A DNA stretch of 64,000 nt from assembly GCA_033558025.1 (NCBI GenBank), contig JAUCEF010000001.1:806001-870000 (forward strand), read 5' to 3'. A program made the translations under genes and the position numbers. Numbering within the stretch: position 1 is the stretch's first letter; the number at the start of each line of letters is the position of its first letter. Below are positions 10,961 to 21,751 of the stretch, one piece after another. The stretch comes from Phytophthora sp. 'mugwort' (Eukaryota > Oomycota > Peronosporomycetes > Peronosporales > Peronosporaceae). The notes beneath the pieces were generated by a model, which worked only from the letters and a program-made list of their open reading frames with translations, had not been told where the DNA came from and ran no database searches.

Positions 10961-12958
10961 CTATTCGTCGTCAGTCCGCCCACTGCAAACGTAAAGCTCA
11001 TTGCGAGAGATGGCCCAAATCTCGGGCGTATTCTCATAGCGGCTTCCGTAGTGGCCAGATTTGAGTTGCACCTGCTGCACTAGAGTCGAGCGCTTGTCCG
11101 TTCGTGATGCACTCTGCACTTCTAATGACGACACACAACGTCCATCTCGTAAGTCAAAGCTGTTCACTGCAAGTGGATGTTGTGCATTGCCCCCAGTGAC
11201 CACAACAGACTCGTAATTGTCGATGGCACAGCGCAAACTTGGCAGATAGCGCTTAGTCGCACCGGGCATGAACTCGACCACCGGTTTTGCTGTCCGAAGA
11301 TCCACCATCCGTAGTTCGCCGTTTGATCGCTGCACTAGCGCTCGACGACAGTCGCTGAGCATGTGAACATCAAGAACAGAACCTGCAGGCCCGCCTGGCG
11401 TAGCGTTTTTCCCTTCCCATTCAAAAATTCGACGAGGAGTACGAAGATCCCAGCCCCACAACCCACCGCTTTTCGATCCATTCAGCACAACATTGCCCTG
11501 CATATTTCAGCATTGATGGTTGATGAATATATGAAAACTTAACAAGAAACTTAGGTAAAAACAGACCGTGGAAAAGAAGCTCTGAGCATGCACGTCACTA
11601 GTTATGACCCCAGTCGGCGCACGTTGAAACACACCGACTTCAGTTACGGCATCCACGTACGCAGCTTTAGATGCTCTGGAAATAGTCAAGAAATTAAGTT
11701 AGTTTATATGAAAAAGTACAAGAAGTTTAATGTTATTGAGCACGTACCCTCCTCCATACCCGACGCTAAATTTGCTGGGATCGGTAGGATTCCTAGAATG
11801 CGAGGCCAAACACCAAACAAACAAATTAGTACATACATAAATTTACCATACTGATCGTTTATCTTAAAACGAACCATTTCGCTGTCCATGGATCAACAAA
11901 AGTCATTTCCTAGATATCAAAACAAAGTGCAGACAAAAAATGATGAACATCACCGAGCCTATTGAACCAAACGGTCAACATACAACACTTACCCGCATAC
12001 TTGAAGTTGATACCAGTGCAACTCCCCGGGTTTCTTGGTCACCAACCCGTATAAAGCATATCCTTCCTGATGGCGTCTGCGAGTTGCTTCTCTGGCCAGA
12101 TCCAAGGTGGCACACGAGAATATCGAGCTCCTGGACTGGCCGCCAGTGCAACGACGTAACAACTCCATGAACGTCAAAATTGCAGATGGGAAGTGCGCGC
12201 TGCGAAGCTGATCCCGGCCCAGCTGCAGGTCGCAGTCTCTGTAGTCCCAAGATATCCAACCTCCCGCTGCTGTCTGCGATGTATCAACAAATACCACTAT
12301 AGTCAATAGTTGATACCGAAGTCGTACACACCCACATTTCTTACCTGCTATAGCTCCAAGATTACTGGATCGTGGATGTAACGCCAACGCGGTGAGTCGA
12401 CCAACATTGTGCACGTCTTGGGACTCCACAACCTGCGAGGCCTAGGCCCACACAAATACAGATGCTAATCGTTATATCATAACCTAAGCAGAAAATAACA
12501 TTCCATCATACCAGGAATCCTGATATCAATTTGGGTATCAGTTCTCGACTGTCTCGACCACGAGCGCTCCACGCATAGTCACTTTGTCGCTGGGTCGTGT
12601 AGGACACCCAATCACGGACATGGCTTCCACCCCCACGACGATTTTTCACTTGAATTTCAGGTTTTGCCTCTGCAATTTGATGGTTCTGTTGTTGCAATAC
12701 CATATCCTTATGTCGTCGGCGCTCGGAACCCGGAGAAATGCGGAAGTAGCGGCGTTTGTTCTCGTCATAGTAGAAGCCTGGAAGTGGAGCGGGTGGCACT
12801 GGGGCTGCATTTGTTGCAGCGGGGTTTCCCGCCTCGCGACTGCGAGCGTTTGCCCGTTGTGCTTCCAGAGCCTCGAGAAACCGGCGGCGCGCTGCGTCTT
12901 CGTCCTGCTGCGTCGTGGCCTCCACACGCCGCTTCTTGCGACGTGCATGGCCAGCCAT
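10961..12958 (-). CDS. DCAF4: DCAF4-like WD40 protein
   Basis: Seven exons on the minus strand (12512-12958, 12345-12441, 11993-12273, 11875-11909, 11748-11792, 11567-11675, 10961-11497) join in frame to 516 codons. A very short 35-base exon (11875-11909) is needed to keep frame and gives the sensible junction AKW-NPTDPSKFS. The N-terminus is basic, followed by the DCAF4 hallmark PGFYYDENKRRYFRI. Repeats in the C-terminal half include VVLNGSKSGGLWGWDLR and LRMVDLR, as in WD40 blades. DCAF4 family proteins are substrate receptors for CUL4-DDB1 ubiquitin ligases; this role is by family analogy. It is tail-to-tail with RSPH4/6. Confidence 0.88.
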
Positions 12959-15212
12959 GGACGTGAAATTTTTTTAATTTCGTATTGTGATAGGTATCAC
13001 ATAATTATACATAATTTTTAAATTTTGTATTGTGATGCATTGAGGTATCACATAATTAAATAATATACATAATCAAAAACGTATTTTTACCATGCATGTA
13101 TGTAGCTACAACAGTACTGTACATGTACTGTATCTTGTTTGCAGACGTAAATATCAAAAATATAAGTATTTACCCAAATGAATAGAGCTCTATTTTATAA
13201 ATATTGTTTTAAATATTCAGGTTTTCCACTCTAGTGGATAATTCAATTTTAGAATTTATCGTTTAGTTGTGTTTTTATACAATTATACAAGAATTATCCG
13301 CAGTTTCAGATCGGCTGGTTAAAATCAGGCCAGGTTAAAACTGCCCAGCGGATGACAAAACACTACTAATTAGCCAAAGTACGAATCGCAAATTAAGCGT
13401 TATCCATCATGGAATCAGCAGAGAACATTGGCAAAAAATCGGATAGCAAGTTCACCCGTGACGTTTGGTGAGCAAAGATTTGATAGATGCTCTATATTGC
13501 TTCTCTGCTACCATATATCTTCTGGTGAGCTGCTGCAAGGCACAGCATGGTCATCCCTTTGCCCACAAGAGCATTTTTTTTCAAATTCAGTTCTTAGAGG
13601 ATATTTTTGATACGATCGATTAATATTACCAACATTGGGCAGGAAAACGATCCGTGTTGCATCTGCGACGGACCGAGAGAAGTCGATTCGCGCTGGAAAA
13701 AAAATAATCTTAGACCTTATTAAGATACCTCGCTCAATTTTTTTAACCACGCTGACGGCACGTCAAGAGCGTACCGTAAACCAAGCTGTCGGGCAAAAAG
13801 GTTGTGACGTGCCAGCATTATGAAGATGAACTCACGAGTTTGTCAAAATGACCAGGGGAGCAGTGAATTTCTAGAAAACCAAGAACACTTCCACTCAACT
13901 TCTGTGTCACTTTAATTTTTTTCCTGACAGAGCATGAAAAACACGTATGTTCCCAATTGCACATCGTGGGGGAGCGCCCTGCACGCATTACGGTGCTACC
14001 TGCGGTATTGTCTGTCCTCCATGTCAAACTCGACTACATGTAGATCAACAGTCTCGACCACCACGAGAACTACAGGGAGACTCACCACTTCGTCTCCTCT
14101 GTCAACGAAATAGTCGTGAGTAATTTCCGATCTCCATGCTACAATTTAAGTGGTTGAAAAGCAAACAGATCGGACTTGGATTTTTAGCGATGGAATCACC
14201 ATCGAAAACCGGGACCCTCGCCGTGACAGGCAGCTCTTTTGCCGCGGCGTCATCAACTATCAAGAAATTCTTTCGTGTCTTACTACTCATGCTCTGGTCC
14301 TGGCCGTGCTTTTCTCGCTGGCAGCTTCTCCGGCCGTTGCTCGGTTCTTCGCTTCGGGTGTTCAAAATGATATGTTTTCTTAGCGCGAAAAGACCTCAAG
14401 GTCAATTTTCCAAAATTTTGTTTCGAGTCTTTCACCAGAGTGCACCTCAATTTGTTTTTTACTGACCCCCCTCAGCCTTCGACTCGAAGTGCGAGCGCAA
14501 TTTGCTCGTCGATCGACCAAAAGCGATGAGTCAGGGCGTCAATCAAGTTAATAGATCCGGTCGGTAACCCACACACTGGGTTATATTCCGAAGTCATGGA
14601 TGGGTACAGACGATCCTCACAGAAAATCGCATTACCTAAAAAGGTGGAAATCTGTGCTATAATTAGGCGACCGCTAAGAAAACTATCAAGGCTCTATTTT
14701 GTTTCGTTTTTATAAACGATTCCAGCAAAGATGCTCTCCAACTTAGGCTTCTATAAAAGATGTATTACATGTACAAGCGACGTCATGGCGTGATTGAGGC
14801 CCACTAAAGTTAAACAAAAGCTGTATGCATTCTATTGAAAATGTGCCACCAAAAAGGTACATCTCTTGATCGTGTTTGCTCTAATTACGATAAAAACTGA
14901 ACTATCACTACCCAGGGGGTCGTATATACAGTGACTGTACACTGTTCCAAGACTTGACTGAATCGATACCAGAAAGTGCGCTTCACTCTTCGGCTTTCGG
15001 TTCTCGGATTGGTGCCACCAACTTGGTGGTACCACAATATACAGAGCCGAAGGAAAGGTACAGAGTCCTTGACAATCGCGTGATTCAGGTACGACTGTAG
15101 ACACTTCTCTGCTCCTCGAGCAAATCCCTGTGGTTCGTTCCCGTCAATTTAGGCTGCGGGGGTCTCACTTCTTCTTCTTAGGACAACAAAACGAACGGTG
15201 GACAAGTGGACA
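12959..15212. other. AT-rich intergenic region, 2.3 kb
   Basis: 12,960-13,400 is strongly AT-rich with short direct repeats of TTTTTAATTTCGTATTGTGATAG type (the TATTGTGAT core recurs near 12,984 and 13,028 with TATCACATAATTA following each). The rest has only short frames such as 14136-14465, none with a recognisable domain. Near 15,011-15,033 is an imperfect palindrome, GGTGCCACCAA / TTGGTGGTACC, just upstream of the first START-like gene. No RNA gene is evident. Confidence 0.5.
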
Positions 15213-16340
15213 ATGGAGCTGTCCACACAAGACCAAGAGTACTGCCACGACCTCACAATGCAGCTTCTCGATCGCACTCTCTACGACTGCGAGGAGCTTG
15301 GATTGGGCACGCCTCACGTTGCGAGCCACGCAGAGTTGAATGGCGCGCGGTGGAAGAAGCTCCAGTCACATCCGGACGTGACGCTGTATGCAGATCGAAG
15401 TCCGAACTCGGCTTGGCTCCCGGGGATGACTCGTGACGACTGGGAGCAACCCGTTGCGGTGGTGACTGTGGGTCAGTTGAACTGCTCGCTGGACGACTTG
15501 CTGCTCGCTTTGCTGACCCCCACTGTCGCCACGATACGTCTGCGAGGCGTGCTCATGGGTCGACGACCCGAGAAGGATCTACACTTGGTACCAATTGTGC
15601 AATCGACCGAGACTTCTCCTTTCCAGTTCCTGGGCGTCTTGCGGTTTGTCAATACTCAGCACTGGCCGTTAACGATGTTCGTCGAGCCGCGAGAGATGGT
15701 CCTCACGCTCGCTACGGGCGAAGTGGTGACTGCGAACGGCAAACGCTTCGGCTATGAGATTTTCCTCTCGGTCCCAGTGTGCCGCAACAACAAGCGTCCA
15801 TTGGCACGTACACAAGTGCTGGAGACACGAGTTTTCTGGGAACAGACCGACGGATCCGTGGGTATTTACAGTAAACTCATTGTGGACATTCGAAATCGAT
15901 TGCCCGAGTCAATAAAGCAAGGAATGCTCTGTCGAGGCGTGATGCGCTTCTGGAAGTTCATTCCGCGCTGTATCGAGACGAAAAAGTTGCGCTGGTGTTT
16001 AAAGCACAAGAAAGCGCTGATCCGGGAGCTTGAGAGTCAACCTCAGGTCATGGGCGGTCCCGCTAGTTGTGGTGGATGTGGTGCCATGGCGTTGAAATCT
16101 GTAAACGGGAAGCCAAGCAAGCGCGACGAGTGTCGCTGTCGACTCTGCGGAGTGTGGCTATGCTGGAAATCTTCCTGTCGTGCCTCTTGTCAAGTTACGG
16201 CTGTGGTCAGCGAGGGAACAAATATTGGCGAGAAAGAGTTGGCCCTTTGTCCGCGCTGCATCATCTTCGCACAAAGCCAAAATGCCGCAACTATCGCGCG
16301 CTCCGAGTTCTCGGATGCACACTTAGGTAATTCAGGATAG
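15213..16340 (+). CDS. START/FYVE-like protein, tandem copy 1
   Basis: A single-exon gene of 375 codons. The ATG at 15213 (MELSTQDQEYC) is chosen because copies 2 and 3 begin with aligned MELSLEDCERC and MPELSPKDREYC. Residues ~1-270 resemble the START-like lipid-binding fold seen in expanded oomycete families, with conserved blocks WKKLQSHPDVTLYADR, FLGVLRFVNTQHWPLTMFV, PREMVL and RVFWEQTDGSVGIYSKL. The C-terminal ~80 residues have paired cysteines (CGGCG, CRLCGVWLC, LCPRC) like a divergent FYVE zinc finger without the basic RRHHCR patch, so phosphoinositide binding is uncertain. No membrane span is seen. The ligand is unknown. Confidence 0.8.
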   Translation: MELSTQDQEYCHDLTMQLLDRTLYDCEELGLGTPHVASHAELNGARWKKLQSHPDVTLYADRSPNSAWLPGMTRDDWEQPVAVVTVGQLNCSLDDLLLALLTPTVATIRLRGVLMGRRPEKDLHLVPIVQSTETSPFQFLGVLRFVNTQHWPLTMFVEPREMVLTLATGEVVTANGKRFGYEIFLSVPVCRNNKRPLARTQVLETRVFWEQTDGSVGIYSKLIVDIRNRLPESIKQGMLCRGVMRFWKFIPRCIETKKLRWCLKHKKALIRELESQPQVMGGPASCGGCGAMALKSVNGKPSKRDECRCRLCGVWLCWKSSCRASCQVTAVVSEGTNIGEKELALCPRCIIFAQSQNAATIARSEFSDAHLGNSG

Positions 16341-16963
16341 TACTTTTATTAAAAATATCTATGACAAATACTGGTACCATGCCTCATTAAGTCGCTTCAT
16401 CTTCAACATCGAAAGATTGTTGCTACAGTACTGCACATTGCTCGTCAGTAGCACCGACAAAAACGAAAATGATCCCAACAAGTACTGAAGACGGGCGATG
16501 ATATCTCGGGAGAAGAAAAGCCAAAGCGCAGGTTTTTCAACAGCAAAGAAAAATTTAGCTGAGCGACAGTTCATCGTATCTTCGTCCGCAAACATTTGCA
16601 CACTCGTCATGCAGCACCGCTGAGTTACAGACTGAGTTCCTGACAGACAGGAAGGATCCGTCGCTGCCTGCCTCATCTCCCGATACTCAAAGTGCGGTTC
16701 CAGCCCAGAAAGTCCCAAATACGGATGGATAGAACTGCTCTGCTGTCATCTCTCAAAACGCCTTTCATCTTCTAGTAGAAAGTGCGCTAAAGTTGGTGGT
16801 GCTGGTATGTACTTGACGACCAAGCGATCTGTAAAAAGCAAATCATGTCCATGTTTCCTCCCCTTCCCCTCCCTCACCCAAGCCGCATACTTCGGCAATC
16901 TACTACATGTAGGACATTTCTCGTTTTGCAACGTGAATGACATCGTGGGATACGAAGAAGACG
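16341..16963. other. Spacer between START/FYVE-like copies 1 and 2
   Basis: About 620 bases. Minus-strand frames at 16359-16718 and 16746-16943 have no recognisable domains. An AGTTGGTGGTGCTGG motif near 16,793 resembles half of the palindrome upstream of copy 1, consistent with duplication of promoter sequence. Confidence 0.4.
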
Positions 16964-18145
16964 ATGGAACTCTCCCTAGAAGACTGTGAGCGCTGCCAGA
17001 ATCTTACTCATCAATTGCTGGAGAAAGCTCTGCAGGACTGCGAAGAACTGGGACTGGATACGACATGCGACGGAGCTCATGCCAATCTGGACAAGAAGCG
17101 CTGGAAGAAACTTCAGTCCCAACGAGATGTCACAGTCTACACCGATCGCAGCGCCGACTCGGCGTGGTTCCCGGTGATGCGTCGAGACGAGTGGGAATGC
17201 CCAGTTGCAGTGACGGCTGTGGGTCGGATGGAATGCTCTGTCGACGATCTACTGTTCGCTTTGATGACACCAAACTCTTCTGCGCAGAGGCTTCGGAGCT
17301 TTCTCATGGAACGACGGCCCGAAAAGAATTGCCAACTCGTCCCGATCGTGACTCAGACGCTAGACGCTCCTTTTCGATTTCTCGCAGTCTCGCGGTTTGT
17401 GAATACGCAGAACTGGCCGTTCACGATGTTTAAGGGACCACGAGAGATGGTTTTGGCGTTTGCAACGGGGACAATAACTGCACCGAGCGGAAGACGTTAT
17501 GGCTACGAGGTGGCTCTGTCTGTTTCAGTCCGTGACCAAGGTCACCACACTCCGATGCCTCGTTCACGAGCACTTCAGGCGCGAATTTTCTGGGAGCAGC
17601 CGGATGGATCAATTGGCGTCTACAAGAAGCTCATTATGGACGCGAAAAATCATTTATCGGATTCCGTCAAGCAGTTGCTGCTATGCCGAGCAGTTCTCGG
17701 ATTTTGGAAATTTGTACCGCGCAGTCTCGAAACGAAAAAGTTGTGGTGGTGTGTGAGGAACAAAAAGATATTGATCCCCAGTCTCCAGACTTACTCTTAC
17801 ACGGCGGAATCGGCTGCTTGCGAAGATAAACCACAGAAGTCACGAAGTAAACGAACGGTGGCGATCAAGTGTGAGTTTTGCGACACCTGGCTCTGCGGAG
17901 GGTCGAAATGCCGCATCCCCAGCCAGTTAAAGATGGTGATTAGTAATGAAACAGGATTCCTCGAGCAAACGCTAACGCTTTGCCCGCGCTGCGCCGCATT
18001 TGTGCGAAGCCGGAAGTCAGCTGACATTGCCCGCGAAGCGCTAGTAGAGATGGGGCAAAACATATTTAGTAGTGCTTCATCATTTACGAAGATCTCGGCT
18101 CGAGAAGAAGACACTTACTCTTCAGCATCGACAGAATCGAGCTAA
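16964..18145 (+). CDS. START/FYVE-like protein, tandem copy 2
   Basis: A single-exon gene of 393 codons, collinear with copy 1 across its length: WKKLQSQRDVTVYTDR, FLAVSRFVNTQNWPFTMFK, PREMVLAFATG and RIFWEQPDGSIGVYKKL. The start at 16964 (MELSLEDCERC) matches copy 1. The C-terminal zinc-binding-like part keeps CEFCDTWLC, CRIPSQ and LCPRC but has lost the first CGGCG pair, so the metal site may be incomplete. The C-terminus is extended by a serine-rich tail (SSASTESS). The gene looks intact. It probably arose from copy 1, or the reverse, by tandem duplication and has since diverged. Confidence 0.8.
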   Translation: MELSLEDCERCQNLTHQLLEKALQDCEELGLDTTCDGAHANLDKKRWKKLQSQRDVTVYTDRSADSAWFPVMRRDEWECPVAVTAVGRMECSVDDLLFALMTPNSSAQRLRSFLMERRPEKNCQLVPIVTQTLDAPFRFLAVSRFVNTQNWPFTMFKGPREMVLAFATGTITAPSGRRYGYEVALSVSVRDQGHHTPMPRSRALQARIFWEQPDGSIGVYKKLIMDAKNHLSDSVKQLLLCRAVLGFWKFVPRSLETKKLWWCVRNKKILIPSLQTYSYTAESAACEDKPQKSRSKRTVAIKCEFCDTWLCGGSKCRIPSQLKMVISNETGFLEQTLTLCPRCAAFVRSRKSADIAREALVEMGQNIFSSASSFTKISAREEDTYSSASTESS

Positions 18146-18945
18146 ATTGAATAAAAAAAATGCTCGCCATCTTCAAGATAATTGCTTTTTGTATCTGAGA
18201 TTATTAAGAACTCTCCACTGTCTATCTAAAATATAGTAATCTAGCTCGTCAGAACATTGCTGCTATTACAACTAACAGGCGTAGACAGAAAAAGATAACT
18301 TTTTTTTTTTTCACAGCAGACTTCGATCCTCAATTTTCGCGTAAAACCTAGAGAGCATCGAAACATATTGGAATTTGAGATTAGATTTGAAACATCGAGA
18401 CACAAACAAAAGAAGGGATAGTTTGAACCTTCAGCAGATGTAGGTTATCAACTCGGCAGTTAACTGGTATAATACTTCGAAACCCCATCTAAGATATTAG
18501 TCTAATCCTACCCGACCTCGTGCATTTTTATTAAGAAATTTCTAGGTTGAAGGCCTAAACGGTAATGTCGAAATGCCGCGCTGCGGGTACGACACGTTCG
18601 TAGTGCTATCACTACAATTGAATACCAAGGTTCACCGATGACGACGTCATGGTGTAATCGTAATCGTGAAGCATTCGGTCTGGACAAAACGTTTCGTGAC
18701 TTCTAGATACATCTCTCTGGCTCTGTAAACGGTCTTCGCTGTGAAAAGTTAGCGCTTTATTGATGTAAGACGGTGGAGGTACAGTAGAGCAACAAGGCAG
18801 CCCCCCCCCCCCCCCCCCCCCCGCTGATAATTGAGCCCAACAAGTTGTTGAACAACTCTTGCCGAAGTCCAATCAACCAAATTAAAGCTGTTAAAACAAC
18901 AAACATGCCGCTCTCTACGCAGTCAAAGCAAATCTCGTTGATCCC
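18146..18945. other. Spacer between START/FYVE-like copies 2 and 3
   Basis: About 0.8-0.9 kb, moderately AT-rich, with a poly-T run near 18,301-18,312 and a 22-base poly-C run at 18,801-18,822. No coding signal. Confidence 0.5.
18801..18822. repeat. Poly-C tract, 22 bases
   Basis: Twenty-two consecutive cytosines, about 250 bases upstream of the START-like pseudogene. Such a tract is prone to replication slippage and to sequencing or assembly error. Confidence 0.95.
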
Positions 18946-19070
18946 ATGCCGTCAAATCGATCTTTAGCTGTTGCGTATTGGGACCTCGTTCGCGTTTTCG
19001 GACCTGTGTCACTTCTTCTTACGCTACAACTCGAGGCTTTCGACTGCACCAAGGTGTGCCCATTGTCATC

Positions 19071-20426
19071 ATGCCGGAACTATCACCAAAAGACCGAGAA
19101 TATTGTCAAGACGTCACTACTCAGTTGCTCGACCGAACGTTGTTTGAGTGCGAGGAACTCGACTTAGCTACGACGATCTCTGGTTGCCACGCTCGTCTCG
19201 ACCACAAGGCGATGGAAAAAGCTCCAGACTCATTCGAACGTGACATTGTACGCCGAGCGACGTCCTAATGCCGCGTGGCTCCCAGTGATGCATCGTGAGG
19301 ACTGGGAACATCCCATCTCGGTTGTGGCTGTAGGCGAGAAATGATAGAAAAAAAAATAAAACCTATAACACCATCACAACGTCAAACATTTTTATTAAAA
19401 AAAGATAATTTAACTAAAATTTTTAAAATTAAATCTTTAACAAAAGGTTTTCAACGTGCTAATGGTAAAAATAATCAAGGTAAAATGATGAACAGCTCAG
19501 TTGATGACATCCTGCTTGCTTTAGTGACCCTGGATATCGCGACGCAAAGGATGAAAAGTGTCTTAAAAGGCCGACGGCCTGAAGTAAATTGTCGACACGA
19601 ATCGATCGTGAGGGGACACAAGCAGCCCCTTTCCAGTACCTCGCAGTCTCTCGGTTCGTGAACTCGCAGCATTGATCGTTCACAATGTTCGTCGGTCCTC
19701 GCGAGATGGTCCTCGCGTGTGCCACTGGGGAGATCACCTCCGCAAACGGGACCCGCTGCAGCTACGAAATGGTGCAGTTAGTAGCGCTACGGGACACGTA
19801 TGCTCAATCTTCTTCATTGCCACGATCTCAAATGATTCAAGCTCGAATTTTCTGGGAAAAAACCGACGGCTCCGTACTGATCTACAGCAGGTCTGTGGTG
19901 GATGTGAAGAATCGTCTCCCAGATTCCGTCAAGCAGGGAACGTTGTGTCGAGCAATCATGGACTTTTGGAAAAAAAAAAAATTCCTTCCTCGCGCCACTG
20001 AGCTCAAGAAGCTTCGCTGGTGTGAAGAACCGCAAGTCGTTGCTTCAGGAGCTGCGACGGTCGTCGCGCTTGCTTGGCTGCGATGGGTGTGGTATTATCA
20101 CGCAAAAGTCCCAACTTGCAAACACTGGAGACTTGGAAAACCATACGCCAAGACAGCAGTGCGAGCTCTGTAGTTTATGGCTCTATGGAGTTTCGTACTG
20201 TCGCTCGTCTTGCCCATTGAAAATAGTCTGCAGCAGCGAGACTAAGATGTATGAGCAAACGCTCATGATTTGTCCTCGATGCATCATGTTCATGTGACGT
20301 CAAAGTGCTGTAAATGTCGCCCGGTGCGAACTGTCGGAGATGCAGGCGCCACGTTTTTGTGAAGAGTTGCGTTGGCGAACTGAGAGCAAGACATGCTTGC
20401 CTCATCCCCAGACCCATTCTTGCTGA
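19071..20426 (+). pseudogene. START/FYVE-like protein, tandem copy 3, disrupted
   Basis: Collinear with copies 1 and 2 but broken several times. It starts well (MPELSPKDREYCQDVTTQLL) and shifts frame near 19,205, where the true register continues as RRWKKLQ. A ~150-base mitochondrial insert follows VVAVG at ~19,338. The register resumes at MNSSVDDILLALVT, shifts again near 19,611, and meets a TGA (19,675-19,677) in place of the conserved tryptophan of the QHWPF block. It continues as FVGPREMVLACATG and RIFWEKTDGSVLIYS, shifts again after the A-rich run near 19,971-19,981 to 20,022, and meets a TGA at 20,295 before homology ends at 20,426. Cysteine pairs CDGCG, CELCSLWLYG and CPRC are still visible. 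Clearly non-functional as a full-length gene. Confidence 0.9.
19339..19487 (+). other. rpl2: Nuclear mitochondrial insert (NUMT): start of rpl2
   Basis: An AT-rich block inside the third START-like copy opens with ATG at 19341 and encodes 48 residues that read like the N-terminus of mitochondrial ribosomal protein L2: KPITPSQRQT near the start and KSLTKGFQRANGKNNQGK at the end. The L2 consensus here is KPTTPSQR... and SLTKGxKxxGGRNNQGR. Base composition (very A/T rich, AAA-heavy codons) differs sharply from the flanking gene. The heptamer AAATGAT is present at both edges (19,339-19,345 and 19,483-19,489). Oomycete mitochondrial genomes encode rpl2, so transfer of organellar DNA is the simplest explanation. 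Confidence 0.85.
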
Positions 20427-21067
20427 CAGAGTATTAGCAAGTTATGAAACTGTTTCGTAGTCTTTAGTCTTCGCCACGATCATGTCATCAGTTCACACGA
20501 GCTTAACGACATGGCGTGCAAAGTGCATAGTAATAAGCTTGAGGAGCGACAGATTCTGCTGCTCCATGGACTAGCAGGCTTATGTCTCCGAGGCTACTTC
20601 ATGACTTCTGAACAGCGGAAAACCACATACGCCGCACGTAACCGACTAGGCGAGTCACCTTCGCATGCATGGATGCGTTGCAACCGGAGCATCCTCTCCG
20701 TCGACGGAACGGCTATCATTATTCCTAAAGGTCCATGATATCGTGTCGGTGTATTTTTAGTCGTCCAGGGTCCGGTCTAGTCTAGTATCTACAGCGTCAT
20801 GCTCCTGGTTTTATGTTTGATCTGTAGACGTGAGATCCATGTTTAATCTGTCTCGAATGACAGACACGCGCAACTCAACGGTGTTCATTAGGCCTCTACT
20901 CGCCAGGTTGATGCGACTGTCAAATTGTCTGGCGGCCTAAACCACTCTGTAATACCGGCTGTCAAGTTGCTCTAACGCTGCACTAAAGTTGCGTTAGCTG
21001 TGAAGTTGCACTTTCCACTTCAACAAAGTCTCGATTCAAAATAGAAAGAAAGAAGCACGTGAAGAAA
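20427..21067. other. Intergenic region, 0.64 kb
   Basis: No convincing gene. A 75-codon plus-strand frame at 20511-20738 has no recognisable domain. Confidence 0.5.
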
Positions 21068-21719
21068 ATGACCAAGATCACGAGCTTCATGCGCGTGACC
21101 AAGCAGCCCACGGCGCACGGGAAAAAGGTAGATTCGTCGTCTGTGGTAAAAAAACAGCACGTGTCCAAGAAGGAGGAGGCCACGCCGCCCACAGCTGGAG
21201 AACTGATCGATGAAGGGTCGGGGGCGCACATTCCGACCTTCATCTATGAGGTGAACACCTCAAACTAAGAATTTAGTCTTAAAATTACTGAAGTTCATCC
21301 ACTATTTTATACTGCTTTAGGTGGTTAAGTACAAGCACAAACACGAGAAGTACGAGGTGTCCAAGGAACTGAAGACAATTGCGGAGTACATTACGGCACG
21401 GGGAATCACCGCATAAATTATCGTTCGCTTTTAGTATTTATTGACGCTGGCTGTTGGTTTTGTAGAAGAACTTTAATGTGCCGAAGGATTTGGAGACCAA
21501 TGCCAAGGTATGAGAACGACTTATATTACGGTTAAAGTTACGCTTTTTTAATGTTGCTGCTAGTTCGGATGCCACAGCGGGCTGACATATGAGAAGCGGT
21601 TGGCAAGAGCGTACTCATTGGGTCAGCTGTCGCTTAAGCATGGGAAGAAAGCTGTGCCGATCTGCTTGACCTGCGCCACGGTGGGGCACACGCACAAAAC
21701 CTGTCCAGATGGGTTCTGA
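21068..21719 (+). CDS. Small CCHC zinc-knuckle protein, unknown function
   Basis: Proposed exons are 21068-21250, 21321-21410, 21466-21507 and 21564-21719, giving 156 codons. The first, third and fourth junctions are standard. The end of exon 2 has no usable GT before an in-frame TAA (21414); a GC donor at 21411 (ACC|gcataa) with AG at 21465 keeps phase 0 and gives a 55-nt intron. An alternative GT donor at 21357 would drop ~18 residues. The N-terminus is lysine-rich; the middle (HIPTFIYEVVKYKHKHEKYEVSKEL) is soluble and charged. The last exon ends in CLTCATVGHTHKTC, a C-x2-C-x4-H-x4-C knuckle. I do not recognise the family. It is tail-to-tail with APC2, 32 bases apart. Confidence 0.65.
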
Positions 21720-21751
21720 AGACGAGAGGGAGGGCATGCTGGTGCAGCAAG

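Noticed and set aside
13000..13400. AT-rich stretch as a second mitochondrial insertion
   Set aside because: No frame reads as a mitochondrial protein and no rRNA or tRNA pattern is visible.
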